32,922 bases of DNA from Acidobacteriota bacterium (GCA_021846945.1 JAJZVZ010000041.1:1-32922), one strand, 5' to 3'. Numbered from the stretch's first letter, positions 15,410-23,876 are shown. Translations and numbers: made by a program. Notes: generated from the sequence alone by a model not told the origin.

Positions 15410-15874
15410 ATGGAGATCTATCGGACGCGTTCGCTGGAAGGAGCCTCAGGCGTGGAACTGATTGTCGCCCTGTATGACGGCATCATCCGGTTTCTCTATT
15501 TGGCGGCGGCGGCAGCGGACCACGGTGATACGCCCGGCCGCCGGGCAGCCGTGAAGCGCGCACTCGATATCATCATTCACCTGCAGGCGCAGTTGCGCAT
15601 GGACGTGGGCGGGCAACCAGCGCAGGTGTTGAGCGAATTTTATGCGGCGACCTTTGCGCAGATTCTGCAGGCGTCGCAGGCTGCCTCGCGGCAGAAGTTC
15701 GAGCACGCCATTGCCTGCGTGCGCAATGTGCGCGACGCGTGGCGTCAGGTGGCGCAGGATCCGGCGGCGAATCCCGCGCCGCCGGGCGACAGGGCGCCGC
15801 GCATGGCGCCTGCAGCTTTCACGACGGGCGATTTCGGAATGGAGCCCGCCGCGGGCTCACGCTGGAGCGCCTGA
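15410..15874 (+). CDS. fliS: FliS, flagellin export chaperone
   Basis: A 154-residue FliS-family protein. The four-helix core (about 1-120) includes the family's early signature (GVELIVALYDGIIRFLYLAAAA) and LDIIIHLQAQLRMDVGGQPAQVLSEFY. FliS binds the flagellin C-terminus in the cytoplasm to prevent early polymerisation, and also supports export. Residues about 120-154 are a Pro/Ala-rich tail absent from short members. GAGAGG precedes the ATG at 15410. It lies 18 bases after fliD in the same direction, so they are co-transcribed. The neighbouring exporter gene is convergent. Confidence 0.93.
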   Translation: MEIYRTRSLEGASGVELIVALYDGIIRFLYLAAAAADHGDTPGRRAAVKRALDIIIHLQAQLRMDVGGQPAQVLSEFYAATFAQILQASQAASRQKFEHAIACVRNVRDAWRQVAQDPAANPAPPGDRAPRMAPAAFTTGDFGMEPAAGSRWSA

Positions 15875-15952
15875 GAAGCGGCTTGGCTTCAATGCCGCCG
15901 AGAAGTGCGAATCGCATGCAGAGGTGATTTTGCGGGCTCGTCAACGTGGCAT

Positions 15953-17704
15953 TTATCCAGCCACGGTGAGCTCTTCTTCCAGTTGCTGCTTCTGGTAGAG
16001 GCTGGCGTAGTAGCCGTCGAGGGCGAGCAGTTCTTCGTGCCGGCCCAACTCCACAATCCTGCCCTGATCGAGCACGGCGATGCGGTCGGCGTTGCGCACG
16101 GTGGAGACGCGGTGGGAGATGAGGATGGTTGTCGTGTTGGCGGTGTAAGCGCGCAATCCGCCGAGAATGCGTTCTTCGGTATAGGTGTCCACGCTGGCCA
16201 GGGCGTCGTCGAGGATGAGGATGGCGGGGCGGCGCAGCAGGGCGCGGGCAATCGCCGAGCGCTGCTTTTGCCCGCCGGAGAGTGTGACGCCGCGCTCTCC
16301 GACGATGGTTTCAAAGCCTTGCGGAAACTCCTCGAATTCTTCGCGAATATGCGCTGCCTCGGCTGCTTCCAGCAATTCCTCCGCATCGGCATGGGGCGTG
16401 CCGAAGGCCAGGTTCTCGCGGATTGTTTCGCTGAACAGGAAGGTTTCCTGGGGAACCATGCCGATGTTGCGGCGCAGCACGGCAAGCGGGTAGTCGCGCA
16501 CCGGGCGGCCATCGATCAACAGTGAACCCTCGGGCGCTTCAAAGAGGCGGGGGATAAGGTTGATGAGCGTGGACTTGCCGCAGCCGGTGGGGCCGACGAT
16601 GGCCAGGCTGGAGCCGGCGGGAATCTGCAGCGAGATGTCGCGCAACACCGGTGTTTCGCCGTAGCTGAAGTTGAGATGGCAGAATTCGATCTCTCCCTTC
16701 AATACCGTATGCGGGGCAATGGAAGGATCGGCGGCATTGTCGTTAATGAACGGCTTGGCCTGGAGCAATTCTTCGATGCGCTTTAGGGAGGCGGTTCCGC
16801 GCTGGAAGATGTTGAGGACCCAGCCCACGGCGATGATGGGCCAGATAAGCAGAATCATATATGTATTGAAGGCAACGAAGTCGCCCACCGTGATGCGATG
16901 GGCAATCACCAGGTGGCCGCCGGCGAGCAGCGTGATGATCATCGAAACGCCAAGGATGAATTCCAAAGTGGGCCACAACATGCCCATGAGCTGAACCAGG
17001 CGCAGGGATCGGCCGATGTAGCGGAGGTTTAGGCGCTCAAAGATGTCGATCTGCGATTGTTCGCGGGCGAAGGCGCGGATGAGACGCACGCCGGAGTAGT
17101 TCTCCTGGGCCTGGGCGGAGATCTCAGAGAAGCTGGCCTGGATGCGCTCGAAGCGCTCGTGAATCCTGCGGCCAAGGTATTGCACGAGGATGCTGGCCAG
17201 CGGCATCGGCGCCAGCGCAACCAGCGTGAGCCATGGGCTGATGCGCAGCATGAAGACGAGCGCGAAGATGGTGAGGAAGATCGTGTTGGCGCTGTACATC
17301 AATGCGGGGCCGAGCAGCATGCGCACGGCGTTCAGGTCGTTGGTCATGCGCGCCATCAGGTCCCCGGTGCGGTACCGCTGATAGAACTCGGAGTCCTGCC
17401 GTTCCAGAGTGCGGAAGAGGTCGTTGCGCAGGTCGAACTCGATGTCGCGTGAAATGCCGATGAGAATCCAGCGTTGTCCGTAGAGGAAGACGCCCTTGGT
17501 CAGAGAGATGCCCACCAGCAGGCAGGCGAAGAGGAAGATAGTCTCGCGGGTTGTTCCGTGCTTCAGTACGTCCACGGCCATTCCGAGAACCCTGGGAAAT
17601 TGAACCGCGACTGCGTTGGTACAGACGCACGCGAGTGTGCCCCAAAGATATCCCCAGCGGTAACGGCGCATGTACCCGAAGAGGGGAGCCAGATCGCGAA
17701 ACAT
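15953..17704 (-). CDS. ABC exporter, fused membrane and ATPase domains
   Basis: A 583-residue half-transporter of the MsbA/MdlA/BmrA type. Six membrane helices lie in 1-300 and the ATPase domain in about 335-575. Seen: Walker A GPTGCGKS (371-378), Q-loop Q419, signature LSGGQ (475-479), Walker B ILILDD (495-500) and H-loop H531. The residue after the Walker B Asp, normally the catalytic Glu, is Asp (D500). This occurs in the degenerate half of heterodimeric exporters such as MdlA/YheI, so a partner may be encoded elsewhere. The substrate is unknown. The ATG at 17704 has no Shine-Dalgarno and a -10 element 6 bases upstream, so it may be leaderless. Confidence 0.92.
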   Translation of the reverse strand: MFRDLAPLFGYMRRYRWGYLWGTLACVCTNAVAVQFPRVLGMAVDVLKHGTTRETIFLFACLLVGISLTKGVFLYGQRWILIGISRDIEFDLRNDLFRTLERQDSEFYQRYRTGDLMARMTNDLNAVRMLLGPALMYSANTIFLTIFALVFMLRISPWLTLVALAPMPLASILVQYLGRRIHERFERIQASFSEISAQAQENYSGVRLIRAFAREQSQIDIFERLNLRYIGRSLRLVQLMGMLWPTLEFILGVSMIITLLAGGHLVIAHRITVGDFVAFNTYMILLIWPIIAVGWVLNIFQRGTASLKRIEELLQAKPFINDNAADPSIAPHTVLKGEIEFCHLNFSYGETPVLRDISLQIPAGSSLAIVGPTGCGKSTLINLIPRLFEAPEGSLLIDGRPVRDYPLAVLRRNIGMVPQETFLFSETIRENLAFGTPHADAEELLEAAEAAHIREEFEEFPQGFETIVGERGVTLSGGQKQRSAIARALLRRPAILILDDALASVDTYTEERILGGLRAYTANTTTILISHRVSTVRNADRIAVLDQGRIVELGRHEELLALDGYYASLYQKQQLEEELTVAG

Positions 17705-18280
17705 GGGTTTATTGTACCGGGGTACCGCATAGAGTCACGGCTTCCACGCTGGAGGCAGGAGGCTTTTCCGAGGGAGCAGACCGCACGGCAGCCCGAGCTT
17801 GATTGGAGAATTCTTGCCATCGGTTCCAGCCGGTCCCTGCGGCAGGAAGCGCGAAGTCGAGTCATTCGACTTTAACTTATTGAAAATACATATAGATTTT
17901 TGATCCAAGGGGCGGCCGATGGCTTTGGCGGGCTGGCTCGCTGCGCGGCGCGCGGAACGGTTTTGATGCCTGCGGCGGCGATTCTCCACAGGACCCGGTG
18001 GCCGCAGACTGTACAATGGCCACCTGCCTGTTGGCGGTTTGGAAGAAGGCGTCGTTTTTCGCTGGCTTCGATTTTCACGATTTGCAAGGATTATTCGTGG
18101 AACTCCTTCCTGGTGCTCTGCGTCCAATGACGTGGAGACAGCTAAATATGGCTTTATTCGCTGCCTGAGGGCGTGGCGGGAGTTGCACGGCGAAGGAAAA
18201 AACCGGAGTTATTTGCGACAGCCGCGCATTTTTGTTACGCTCAGGCATTCTCTAAGCTCAACGAAAGGAGATATTTCGTC
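17705..18280. other. Gene-poor intergenic region
   Basis: No convincing gene in 576 bases; the open frames here lack start signals and plausible composition. It holds the ABC exporter promoter at its left end. A 7-base hairpin (AAGTCGA 17854-17860, TCGACTT 17866-17872) is followed by an AT-rich patch up to about 17906. GGTGGCC and GGCCACC flank a TACAAT at 18012-18017 that could be a -10 for the YtxH gene. No RNA gene was recognised. Confidence 0.5.
17711..17738 (-). promoter_or_regulatory. Promoter for the ABC exporter, probably leaderless
   Basis: On the minus strand GTGACT (17738-17733, 4 of 6 to the -35) and TACAAT (17716-17711, 5 of 6 to the -10) are 16 bases apart. Transcription should start at or beside the ATG at 17704. 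The spacer contains the small palindrome GTACCCCGGTAC, a possible regulator site. Confidence 0.5.
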
Positions 18281-18676
18281 ATGGCAGAGGAAAGCAAATC
18301 ATATGGTCTAGCTTGGTTCCTGGCCGGGTTGGGTGTTGGCGCCCTGGTAGGCATTCTCTATGCTCCCAAGAGTGGCCGGGAGCTTCGCCAGGACATCGCC
18401 AGCGGCGCCCGCGAAGGCACCGACTATCTGCGCGCACGGACGCGCGAGGCCGCCGAAGAGGTTGGCGCTTTGGTCGACAAGAGCAAAGAGCAGATGTCTG
18501 AGTACGTAGAGCGTGGCCGTGAAGCCATGGATCGCAGCCGGGCCCAGTGGGAAGAGTTTGTGGAGCGGGGCAGAAACCTTGTTTCCAAACAGACCACCCG
18601 GGTTGGCGCAGCGATTGATGCCGGGCGTCAGGCCTACACCGCATCTGTCGGCGAGCCAGAGGTGAGGGAAAGTTAA
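18281..18676 (+). CDS. YtxH-family membrane-anchored protein
   Basis: A 131-residue protein of the YtxH family. A single N-terminal membrane helix (LAWFLAGLGVGALVGILYAP) is followed by the family's hallmark APKSGRELRQDI. A long charged amphipathic helix or coiled coil follows (about 40-115), with repeats such as VERGRE and VERGRN. YtxH proteins are general-stress or envelope-associated proteins without known enzymatic function. The ATG at 18281 follows AAAGGAG 10 bases upstream; a longer frame from 18173 is rejected. It is paired with the DUF948-like gene downstream (197-base gap), a pairing that suggests a shared envelope role. Confidence 0.88.
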   Translation: MAEESKSYGLAWFLAGLGVGALVGILYAPKSGRELRQDIASGAREGTDYLRARTREAAEEVGALVDKSKEQMSEYVERGREAMDRSRAQWEEFVERGRNLVSKQTTRVGAAIDAGRQAYTASVGEPEVRES

Positions 18677-18873
18677 GCGGCCGGTTTTTTCTTCATACGG
18701 TGGAAGACCGGTCCAGCGTTTCATTGATGTTCGTCTCCGGGGCTGAGCGCAGAACTCTCATAGGGATCATGCTGGGCCCCGGAGCAAAATGACCGCTCCA
18801 CGAAGGGGGATACGTGGCGGACGTTGTTGTATGGCTGCGGGTCCGTTGTAGGAACCTGATCCGGTGACGATAT

Positions 18874-19422
18874 ATGGAGAGTCAGACAATCCAGCTTGCC
18901 GTTCTTGTGGTAGCCGCGGTGGCAGTGCTGCTGCAAGCGATTGTTCTTGTGGCAATCTTCTTTACACTGCGTTCAGCGGCACGTTCGCTCCACGAGCAGG
19001 TGGAGGATTTGCGGTCCTCACTTAAGCCCATTCTCGACAGGACCAAAGAGCTTGTGATCCGGGTTGCGCCCAAGCTCGAATCGGCCACTGACGATCTGGC
19101 CGCAACGGCGCATGACCTGCGCACCCAGACCGTGGACGTGCAGGCCTCGGCGGCGGAGATCATGGATCGAGTGCGCTATCAGGCCGCGCGGCTGGATGCG
19201 ATGGCGTCCAAGGTTCTTAATGGAGTCGATCATGCAGCGGGTTTCGTGGCTGACGCTATTGGCAAGCCTATGCGCCAGTTTGCTGCGCTGCTGGCTTCCG
19301 CCAGGGCAGTGATTGACACTTTGCGAGGCGCGCCGGGCCCGCGTCCTGTGGGCTCATCCGCCTCTCGCTCACCGAGTGCGTCCGCGCCCCACCCATCGAA
19401 CGAAAAGGATATGGTCGTCTAG
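18874..19422 (+). CDS. DUF948-like membrane-anchored coiled-coil protein
   Basis: A 182-residue protein with one N-terminal membrane helix (LAVLVVAAVAVLLQAIVLVAIFF) and then a long helical region (about 35-150) of heptad-like character (LHEQVEDLRSSLKPILDRTK, LESATDDLAATAHDLRTQT). The Ser/Pro-rich tail looks disordered. This is the layout of DUF948/YoxC proteins. The function is unknown; with the YtxH neighbour, an envelope or stress role is inferred. The ATG at 18874 lacks a clear Shine-Dalgarno. Its TAG stop shares the tetranucleotide CTAG with the stop of convergent mnmA. Confidence 0.8.
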   Translation: MESQTIQLAVLVVAAVAVLLQAIVLVAIFFTLRSAARSLHEQVEDLRSSLKPILDRTKELVIRVAPKLESATDDLAATAHDLRTQTVDVQASAAEIMDRVRYQAARLDAMASKVLNGVDHAAGFVADAIGKPMRQFAALLASARAVIDTLRGAPGPRPVGSSASRSPSASAPHPSNEKDMVV

Positions 19423-20537
19423 ACGATCCACCCTCCGCCCACCACCTCATCGCCGTCATAGAACACCGCCGACTGGCCGGGCGTGACCGCGCGCTGCGGC
19501 TCGTCGAAGGTCGCCATTGCCTCGTCTGGGCCGGCCGGTTCAAGTGTGGCCCAGGCAGGCTCGTGGCGATGGCGGATCTTGGCGCGCACGCGTATGGGGC
19601 CGGTTAATGCGGGAATGCTGATCCAGTTGAGACGGCGTGCGCGCAGCGTGCGCGAGGCGAGTTCGGCGTCCGCGCCGACGGTGACGCGATGGCTTGCAGG
19701 ATCAATGTTCAGCACATAAAGTGGCGAAGGCGAGGCAACGCCCAATCCCTTGCGCTGGCCGACAGTGAAGTTGAAGATGCCTTCATGGTGGCCGATCACC
19801 TCGCCGTTTGAGGCCACCAGCTCTCCAGCGGTTTCCGGAGCCTTCTCGCCCTGTTCTTCGAGATAGGCGGCAAGGAAGCTCTTGTAGTCGCCGCCGGGGA
19901 TGAAGCAGATCTCCTGCGAGTCGGGCTTTTCGGCCAGCCGCAGGCCGTACTTGCGCGCAACCTCGCGCACCTCGGGCTTGGTAAGGCGGCCCAGCGGAAA
20001 GAGCGTGTGCGCCAGTTGTTCCTGGGTCAGGCCGAAAAGGAAGTAGGTCTGGTCCTTCGTAAGGTCCGCCGGTCGCTTCAGAATCCAGCGCTTGCGTCCG
20101 GCATCGTACTCGTTGACCGCGTAGTGGCCGGTGGCGATGCGGCTGGCGCCGATGCTGCGTGCCGTCTTGAGCAATTGGTCGAACTTGAGATGGTCGTTGC
20201 AGAGGGAACAGGGAATGGGCGTGCGCCCGGCCAGGTATTCGCGGACAAAGGGGCGCACCACGTCCTGCTCGAAGCGCTCTTCCTGGTTGACCACGTAATA
20301 GGGGATGCCCAGGTGCTCGGCCACGTGGCGCGCGTCGTACACGTCGTCGAGCGAGCAGCAACGGCCCGCCTTGGGTGCGTCAGGGATGCCGTGGCGGCCG
20401 GCCAGCCGCGTCTGGTCCCAGAGCTGGAGCGTAAGCCCGACAACCTGCTCGCCCGAGTGGGCGAGGATCGCCGCTACCGTCGAGGAGTCCACCCCTCCAG
20501 ACATGGCTACGGCGATAGTTGTCTGCTCGTTGATCAT
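19419..20537 (-). CDS. mnmA: MnmA, tRNA-specific 2-thiouridylase
   Basis: A 372-residue cytoplasmic enzyme that adds sulfur to U34 of tRNA Lys, Glu and Gln with ATP and a persulfide from a sulfur carrier. Seen: PP-loop SGGVDSS (13-19), the catalytic Cys in SLCNDHLKFDQLL (C113), and the second catalytic Cys in SQEICFIPG (C211), both needed for thiolation. The tRNA-binding C-terminal domain ends in VVGGGWI. The ATG at 20537 has AGGAA close upstream. It lies downstream of a cysteine desulfurase on the same strand, the expected sulfur donor. The gap holds a GAGACC-type repeat, so coupling to the upstream gene may be imperfect. Confidence 0.96.
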   Translation of the reverse strand: MINEQTTIAVAMSGGVDSSTVAAILAHSGEQVVGLTLQLWDQTRLAGRHGIPDAPKAGRCCSLDDVYDARHVAEHLGIPYYVVNQEERFEQDVVRPFVREYLAGRTPIPCSLCNDHLKFDQLLKTARSIGASRIATGHYAVNEYDAGRKRWILKRPADLTKDQTYFLFGLTQEQLAHTLFPLGRLTKPEVREVARKYGLRLAEKPDSQEICFIPGGDYKSFLAAYLEEQGEKAPETAGELVASNGEVIGHHEGIFNFTVGQRKGLGVASPSPLYVLNIDPASHRVTVGADAELASRTLRARRLNWISIPALTGPIRVRAKIRHRHEPAWATLEPAGPDEAMATFDEPQRAVTPGQSAVFYDGDEVVGGGWIV

Positions 20538-20590
20538 TTCCTATTTAAAGTTCGGAGCTAGCGGAGTTGGTGAGCGCCGGTGCCGGGCGC

Positions 20591-20626
20591 CCCAAGTCTC
20601 GTCCGCCGCGGCGAATGAGACCTGGG
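20591..20626. repeat. GAGACCTGGG-family inverted repeat (intergenic copy)
   Basis: CCCAAGTCTC (20591-20600) and GAGACCTGGG (20617-20626) are inverted copies with one mismatch and a 16-base loop. The left arm extends outward as CGGGCGC, which resembles the GGGCACCCG flank of the copy at 27717-27769. It lies between mnmA and the cysteine desulfurase. Confidence 0.7.
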
Positions 20627-20702
20627 AGTCTCGACCTCAAGGTACAAAATCACGCGATTAGAAAACTGGCTCCGCTCACTCCGCGAATATCGCTCCCTTG
20701 TC

Positions 20703-21875
20703 CTATCCCGCCGTTCCTGCCACTACGGGTGAAAGCGCCCGCAGGTGCTCGACCGCCTCGGGAACGACTCTTAACACATGGTCGACGTCGGCCTCGGTCG
20801 CCGTCTTCAGCAGGCTGAAGCGCAGACTGGCGCGGGCCCGCGTCTTATCCAGACCCATGGCCATCAGCACATGGCTGGGTTCGGTCGAGCCGGAGTGGCA
20901 GGCCGAGCCACCGGAGACGGCTACGCCCTTCAAATCCAGCGCGATCACCAGGGCTTCGCCCTCCACCTGATCAAACCAGATACTGGTGGTATTGGCCACG
21001 CGGGGGACGGCCCAGTCGCCGTTCCTGCCGCCATTCACGCCCGTCCCGGGAAGGCGCAGAATCTCCCTTTCGAGCCGGTCGCGCAGGGCGGCCACGCGGT
21101 CCAGGGTCCCGTCTTCCAGGCTCTCCATGGCCAGCTCAGCGGCCTTTCCCAAACCGACGATGCCAGGCACGTTCTCCGTCCCCGCGCGGCGGCGGCGCTC
21201 ATGGCTGCCGCCCACCAGCAAGGACTCGATCGGCGTGCCGCGGCGGACAAACATGGCGCCCACGCCCTTGGGTCCGTGCATCTTGTGCGCGCTGATGGAA
21301 AGCAGATGGCAGCCGAAGCGGCGTACATCAAACTTCACCTTGCCTGCGCCCTGCACGGCATCGATATGGAAAAAGACGCCCGCGTCGGCGGCGACCTTAC
21401 CGATCTCCTCGACCGGCTGCAGCACGCCTGTCTCGTTGTTCGACAACATCACGCTGATCAGACGGGTTTCCGGCCGGAGAGCGCCGGCGATGTCGGCGGG
21501 ATCGATCAGACCGCTGGGCTGCGGCGCGATCAGCGTTACCTGTACGCCCTGCTCGGCTACACGGTCCGCCGCCCGCAGCACGGCGGAGTGCTCAATCGCG
21601 GTGGTGATGAAGTGATCGCCGGGGCGCAGCAGTCCGAAAATCGCGGTGTTATCGCCTTCCGTGCCTCCGGAATTGAACACCACCTCAGCAGCGCGGCAAT
21701 TGAAGAACTGTGCCAGCGTCTCGCGGGCCTGGTTGACGGCCGCGTGCGCCTGCTGCCCGTGCAGGTGAATCGACGAGGCATTGCCGAAATGCTCCATCCA
21801 ATAGGGGCGCATCGCTTCCATCACCTCTGGCAGCAAAGGCGTGGTGGCATTGGCGTCCATGTAGACTCGGGGCAC
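20703..21875 (-). CDS. iscS: Cysteine desulfurase, NifS/IscS-type (class I)
   Basis: A 390-residue PLP enzyme that turns cysteine into alanine and a protein persulfide. Seen: MDANATTPLLPEV at the start, SGGTEGDN, the PLP pocket (SNNETGVLQPVEEIG, HIDAVQGAGK), the PLP-binding Lys in SISAHKMHGPKG (K198) and the mobile active-site Cys in SGGSACHSG (C326). GTG 21875 is preferred over an upstream start: GGAGGAG lies 8 bases before it and the upstream codons are not like the family. It heads a two-gene unit with mnmA. No iscU, iscA or iscR is nearby, so its local job is probably tRNA thiolation. NifS and IscS cannot be separated by sequence alone here. Confidence 0.95.
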   Translation of the reverse strand: MPRVYMDANATTPLLPEVMEAMRPYWMEHFGNASSIHLHGQQAHAAVNQARETLAQFFNCRAAEVVFNSGGTEGDNTAIFGLLRPGDHFITTAIEHSAVLRAADRVAEQGVQVTLIAPQPSGLIDPADIAGALRPETRLISVMLSNNETGVLQPVEEIGKVAADAGVFFHIDAVQGAGKVKFDVRRFGCHLLSISAHKMHGPKGVGAMFVRRGTPIESLLVGGSHERRRRAGTENVPGIVGLGKAAELAMESLEDGTLDRVAALRDRLEREILRLPGTGVNGGRNGDWAVPRVANTTSIWFDQVEGEALVIALDLKGVAVSGGSACHSGSTEPSHVLMAMGLDKTRARASLRFSLLKTATEADVDHVLRVVPEAVEHLRALSPVVAGTAG

Positions 21876-21973
21876 CGCGGATTCTCCTCCCTTCGATTGT
21901 ACGTGGAATGTGAATTTTGCGTGTGTCTTTCGCGCGCGCCGGATCGGGCCACCGGCGTCCATTAAAATTTGCC

Positions 21974-21992
21974 TGTGCCATGCTGTGGCACA
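21974..21992 (+). promoter_or_regulatory. Hairpin or operator just before the rfbD binding site
   Basis: TGTGCCA (21974-21980) and TGGCACA (21986-21992) form a perfect 7-base inverted repeat with a 5-base loop. GGAG of the rfbD ribosome binding site follows two bases later. It could be an operator or a small translation-control hairpin. Confidence 0.4.
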
Positions 21993-22008
21993 CGGAGTCA
22001 CTTACAGA

Positions 22009-22929
22009 ATGGCCCAGTCCCGGATTCTTATTGTTGGCGCCGCCGGACAGGTAGGCGTGGAACTTCAGCGCAGTTTTCCGGATTGCGGCCCGATCGTCGC
22101 CGTGGATCGTGAATCTATTGACCTTGCTGACGCGGAGCAGACGCGGCAACTGGTGCGCGGCGTCAGGCCAGAGATCATTCTTAATGCCGCTGCCTATACG
22201 GCCGTGGACAGGGCCGAATCCGAGCCGGAACTGGCCATGGCGATTAATGCCGATGCGCCCCGCGTGCTTGCCGAAGAGGCGCTCCGCGGCAATGCCCTGC
22301 TTGTGCATTACTCCACGGACTACATCTTTGATGGCTCCAAGCAGGAGCCGTGGACTGAGGACGATGCCCCCCATCCCCTGAACGTGTATGGAGCGACAAA
22401 GCTGGCAGGCGAGCAGGCCATTCAAAGTATCGGCGGCCGATACCTGATTTTCCGCACCAGTTGGGTCTATGGCCCTCATGGCAATAACTTTCTGCTGACC
22501 ATGCTTCGCCTGGGGCGTGAACGCGAGCGGCTTTCGATCGTGGACGACCAGTTTGGCGCACCGACCACTTCCATCGAACTGGCGCAGGCGACGCGCAGTA
22601 TTGTAAGTGGGGCGTTGGACGGTCAATTTGGAAACCAGCAGGATTGGGCCGGCCTTTACCACATGACCTGTTCCGGTTCAACGACGTGGAGGCGCTTTAC
22701 TGAGGCAATCTTTTCCGGGGCGGGCTCGCTGCTCAGTGGCAAGATCCCTGAAGTTGTGCCGATTGAGACGAAGGACTATCCGACGCCTGCCACGCGCCCG
22801 CGCAACTCGGTCTTGTCGAACACGAAGCTGCAGGAGCGTTTCGGTGTGAGGCTGGCAACGTGGGAGGCTGCGCTGGAGGCCGTGCTCCAGATTCTGCGCG
22901 CCGAACGCGAGGCCAGTGGAACGGCATAA
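22009..22929 (+). CDS. rfbD: dTDP-4-dehydrorhamnose reductase
   Basis: A 306-residue short-chain dehydrogenase of the RmlD/RfbD family, which makes dTDP-L-rhamnose with NAD(P)H in the last step of rhamnose precursor synthesis. Seen: nucleotide-binding GAAGQVGVEL, NAAAYTAVDRAESEPELA, the active-site YSTDYIFDGS and YGATKLAGE (Tyr-x3-Lys), and FRTSWVYGPHGNNFL. ATG 22009 starts the protein right before the Rossmann motif, as usual; GGAG is 11 bases upstream. A longer frame from 21910 is rejected. rfbA, rfbB and rfbC are not in the window, so the pathway is split. It is transcribed divergently from the cysteine desulfurase. Confidence 0.95.
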   Translation: MAQSRILIVGAAGQVGVELQRSFPDCGPIVAVDRESIDLADAEQTRQLVRGVRPEIILNAAAYTAVDRAESEPELAMAINADAPRVLAEEALRGNALLVHYSTDYIFDGSKQEPWTEDDAPHPLNVYGATKLAGEQAIQSIGGRYLIFRTSWVYGPHGNNFLLTMLRLGRERERLSIVDDQFGAPTTSIELAQATRSIVSGALDGQFGNQQDWAGLYHMTCSGSTTWRRFTEAIFSGAGSLLSGKIPEVVPIETKDYPTPATRPRNSVLSNTKLQERFGVRLATWEAALEAVLQILRAEREASGTA

Positions 22930-23019
22930 GGCTCATACCAGTTCAGTCGATCAAATTTCATCGGAGCTCACTGCGAACGGCTGCTCCTCAGTAGATGAAA
23001 CGCCGCTGCAGGGGCATGG

Positions 23020-23053
23020 TCAGCGGCATGGGCCCGGGAGGCCATACCGCTGA
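23020..23053. terminator. Possible bidirectional terminator between rfbD and PCYCGC gene
   Basis: TCAGCGGCATG (23020-23030) and CATACCGCTGA (23043-23053) pair over 11 bases with one mismatch and a 12-base GC-rich loop. It lies between convergent genes, where a shared terminator is expected, but no T tract follows on either side. Confidence 0.35.
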
Positions 23054-23072
23054 AAGAGCATGACTTCCGCAG

Positions 23073-23525
23073 TTACTGCTTTTCGAGATCGATGCTCTCG
23101 TATTCGTGCCGCATGATTCCTGCCCGAATCTGCGCCGGCGTTTTGCCCAGCCGGGTCTGCTGATAGGCGTAGAAGCCCTCTTTGGCGCAGGTGGCGCATT
23201 CGGCGCCGTGCAATCCCTCAAAGCAGCTGCGCAGGCTGGTGTGACCCAGTTCGCGGTCGCAGCGGCAGTAGCACGGGAGCTGATAAACCACGTTCCCTAC
23301 CTTGGCCACGTCCTGATAAACATGCGCCTGCCAGGCATAGCGAAAGCCGTCCTTCTGCAATTTCGCAGGGGTCAAGATGGGCGGCAGGGAACTTACGTGC
23401 AGCGGAGCCGAAGGATGGTAGGCAGGCACATCGTCGGCCGGATTCGACCATTGCGCATAGCTGACTACGGTAAAGACGGAGATAGCGAGGGCCGCAGCCC
23501 AACGGTGCTTCAGCAGTTTCTTCAT
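23073..23525 (-). CDS. PCYCGC-motif secreted protein
   Basis: A 150-residue exported protein. The N-terminal signal (MKKLLKHRWAAALAISVFTVVSYA) is followed by a Pro-rich spacer. From about residue 85 comes a Cys-rich domain of the PCYCGC family: QLPCYCRCDRELGHTSLRSCFE, in part, then HGAECATCAKEGFYAYQQTRLGKTPAQIRAGI. Seven Cys suggest metal or redox binding. The family was first noted as lipoproteins in Bacillus, and its function is not established. ATG 23525 has AGGA close upstream; an in-frame start at 23585 would put a charged stretch before the signal and is rejected. It lies alone, convergent with rfbD and divergent from fba. Confidence 0.8.
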   Translation of the reverse strand: MKKLLKHRWAAALAISVFTVVSYAQWSNPADDVPAYHPSAPLHVSSLPPILTPAKLQKDGFRYAWQAHVYQDVAKVGNVVYQLPCYCRCDRELGHTSLRSCFEGLHGAECATCAKEGFYAYQQTRLGKTPAQIRAGIMRHEYESIDLEKQ

Positions 23526-23876
23526 AGCATCCTTCTCGACGGGGAGGTCGACTTCACGCAGAACCAGGACCGTTGCGTCCTTCACTCTTGAACTGAGTCT
23601 TGAGTCTCTCTCCAGGCCCGCGGTTCGGCTCTGGTCGATATTCTATCTGGAAGCGGGTGCAATCTTCATCCGGGATTGAACGATCAGCGCGAGTTGGCAT
23701 GAGCGCGCAGTCGTTTCTGTAGAGACGACATCGGGGCCAATGTCTGCGCGGCGCCACATTTTCCCCTTGCGCCTTTCTGCTACCATAAGGATGATTGCGG
23801 CTCCGCCGCAGGGCTGATTTTCGCCCACCGCAGGTCCGGGTGCACGGACGGCGGGAGCCAGACAAAGGAGAGTTTT
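23526..23876. other. Divergent intergenic region before fba
   Basis: No gene seen in 351 bases. It should hold promoters for both flanking genes. On the plus strand TGCTACCAT (about 23778-23786) is a possible extended -10, with no clear -35. AAGGAG, about 7 bases before the fba ATG, is a good binding site. Confidence 0.5.

Noticed and set aside
17853..17885. Hairpin followed by TTTAACTTATT as a terminator
   Set aside because: No gene ends nearby on the plus strand, so there is no transcript for it to stop.
20778..21965. Long open frame antisense to the cysteine desulfurase
   Set aside because: The desulfurase strand has PLP Lys and active-site Cys; the antisense frame is His/Gln-rich shadow sequence.
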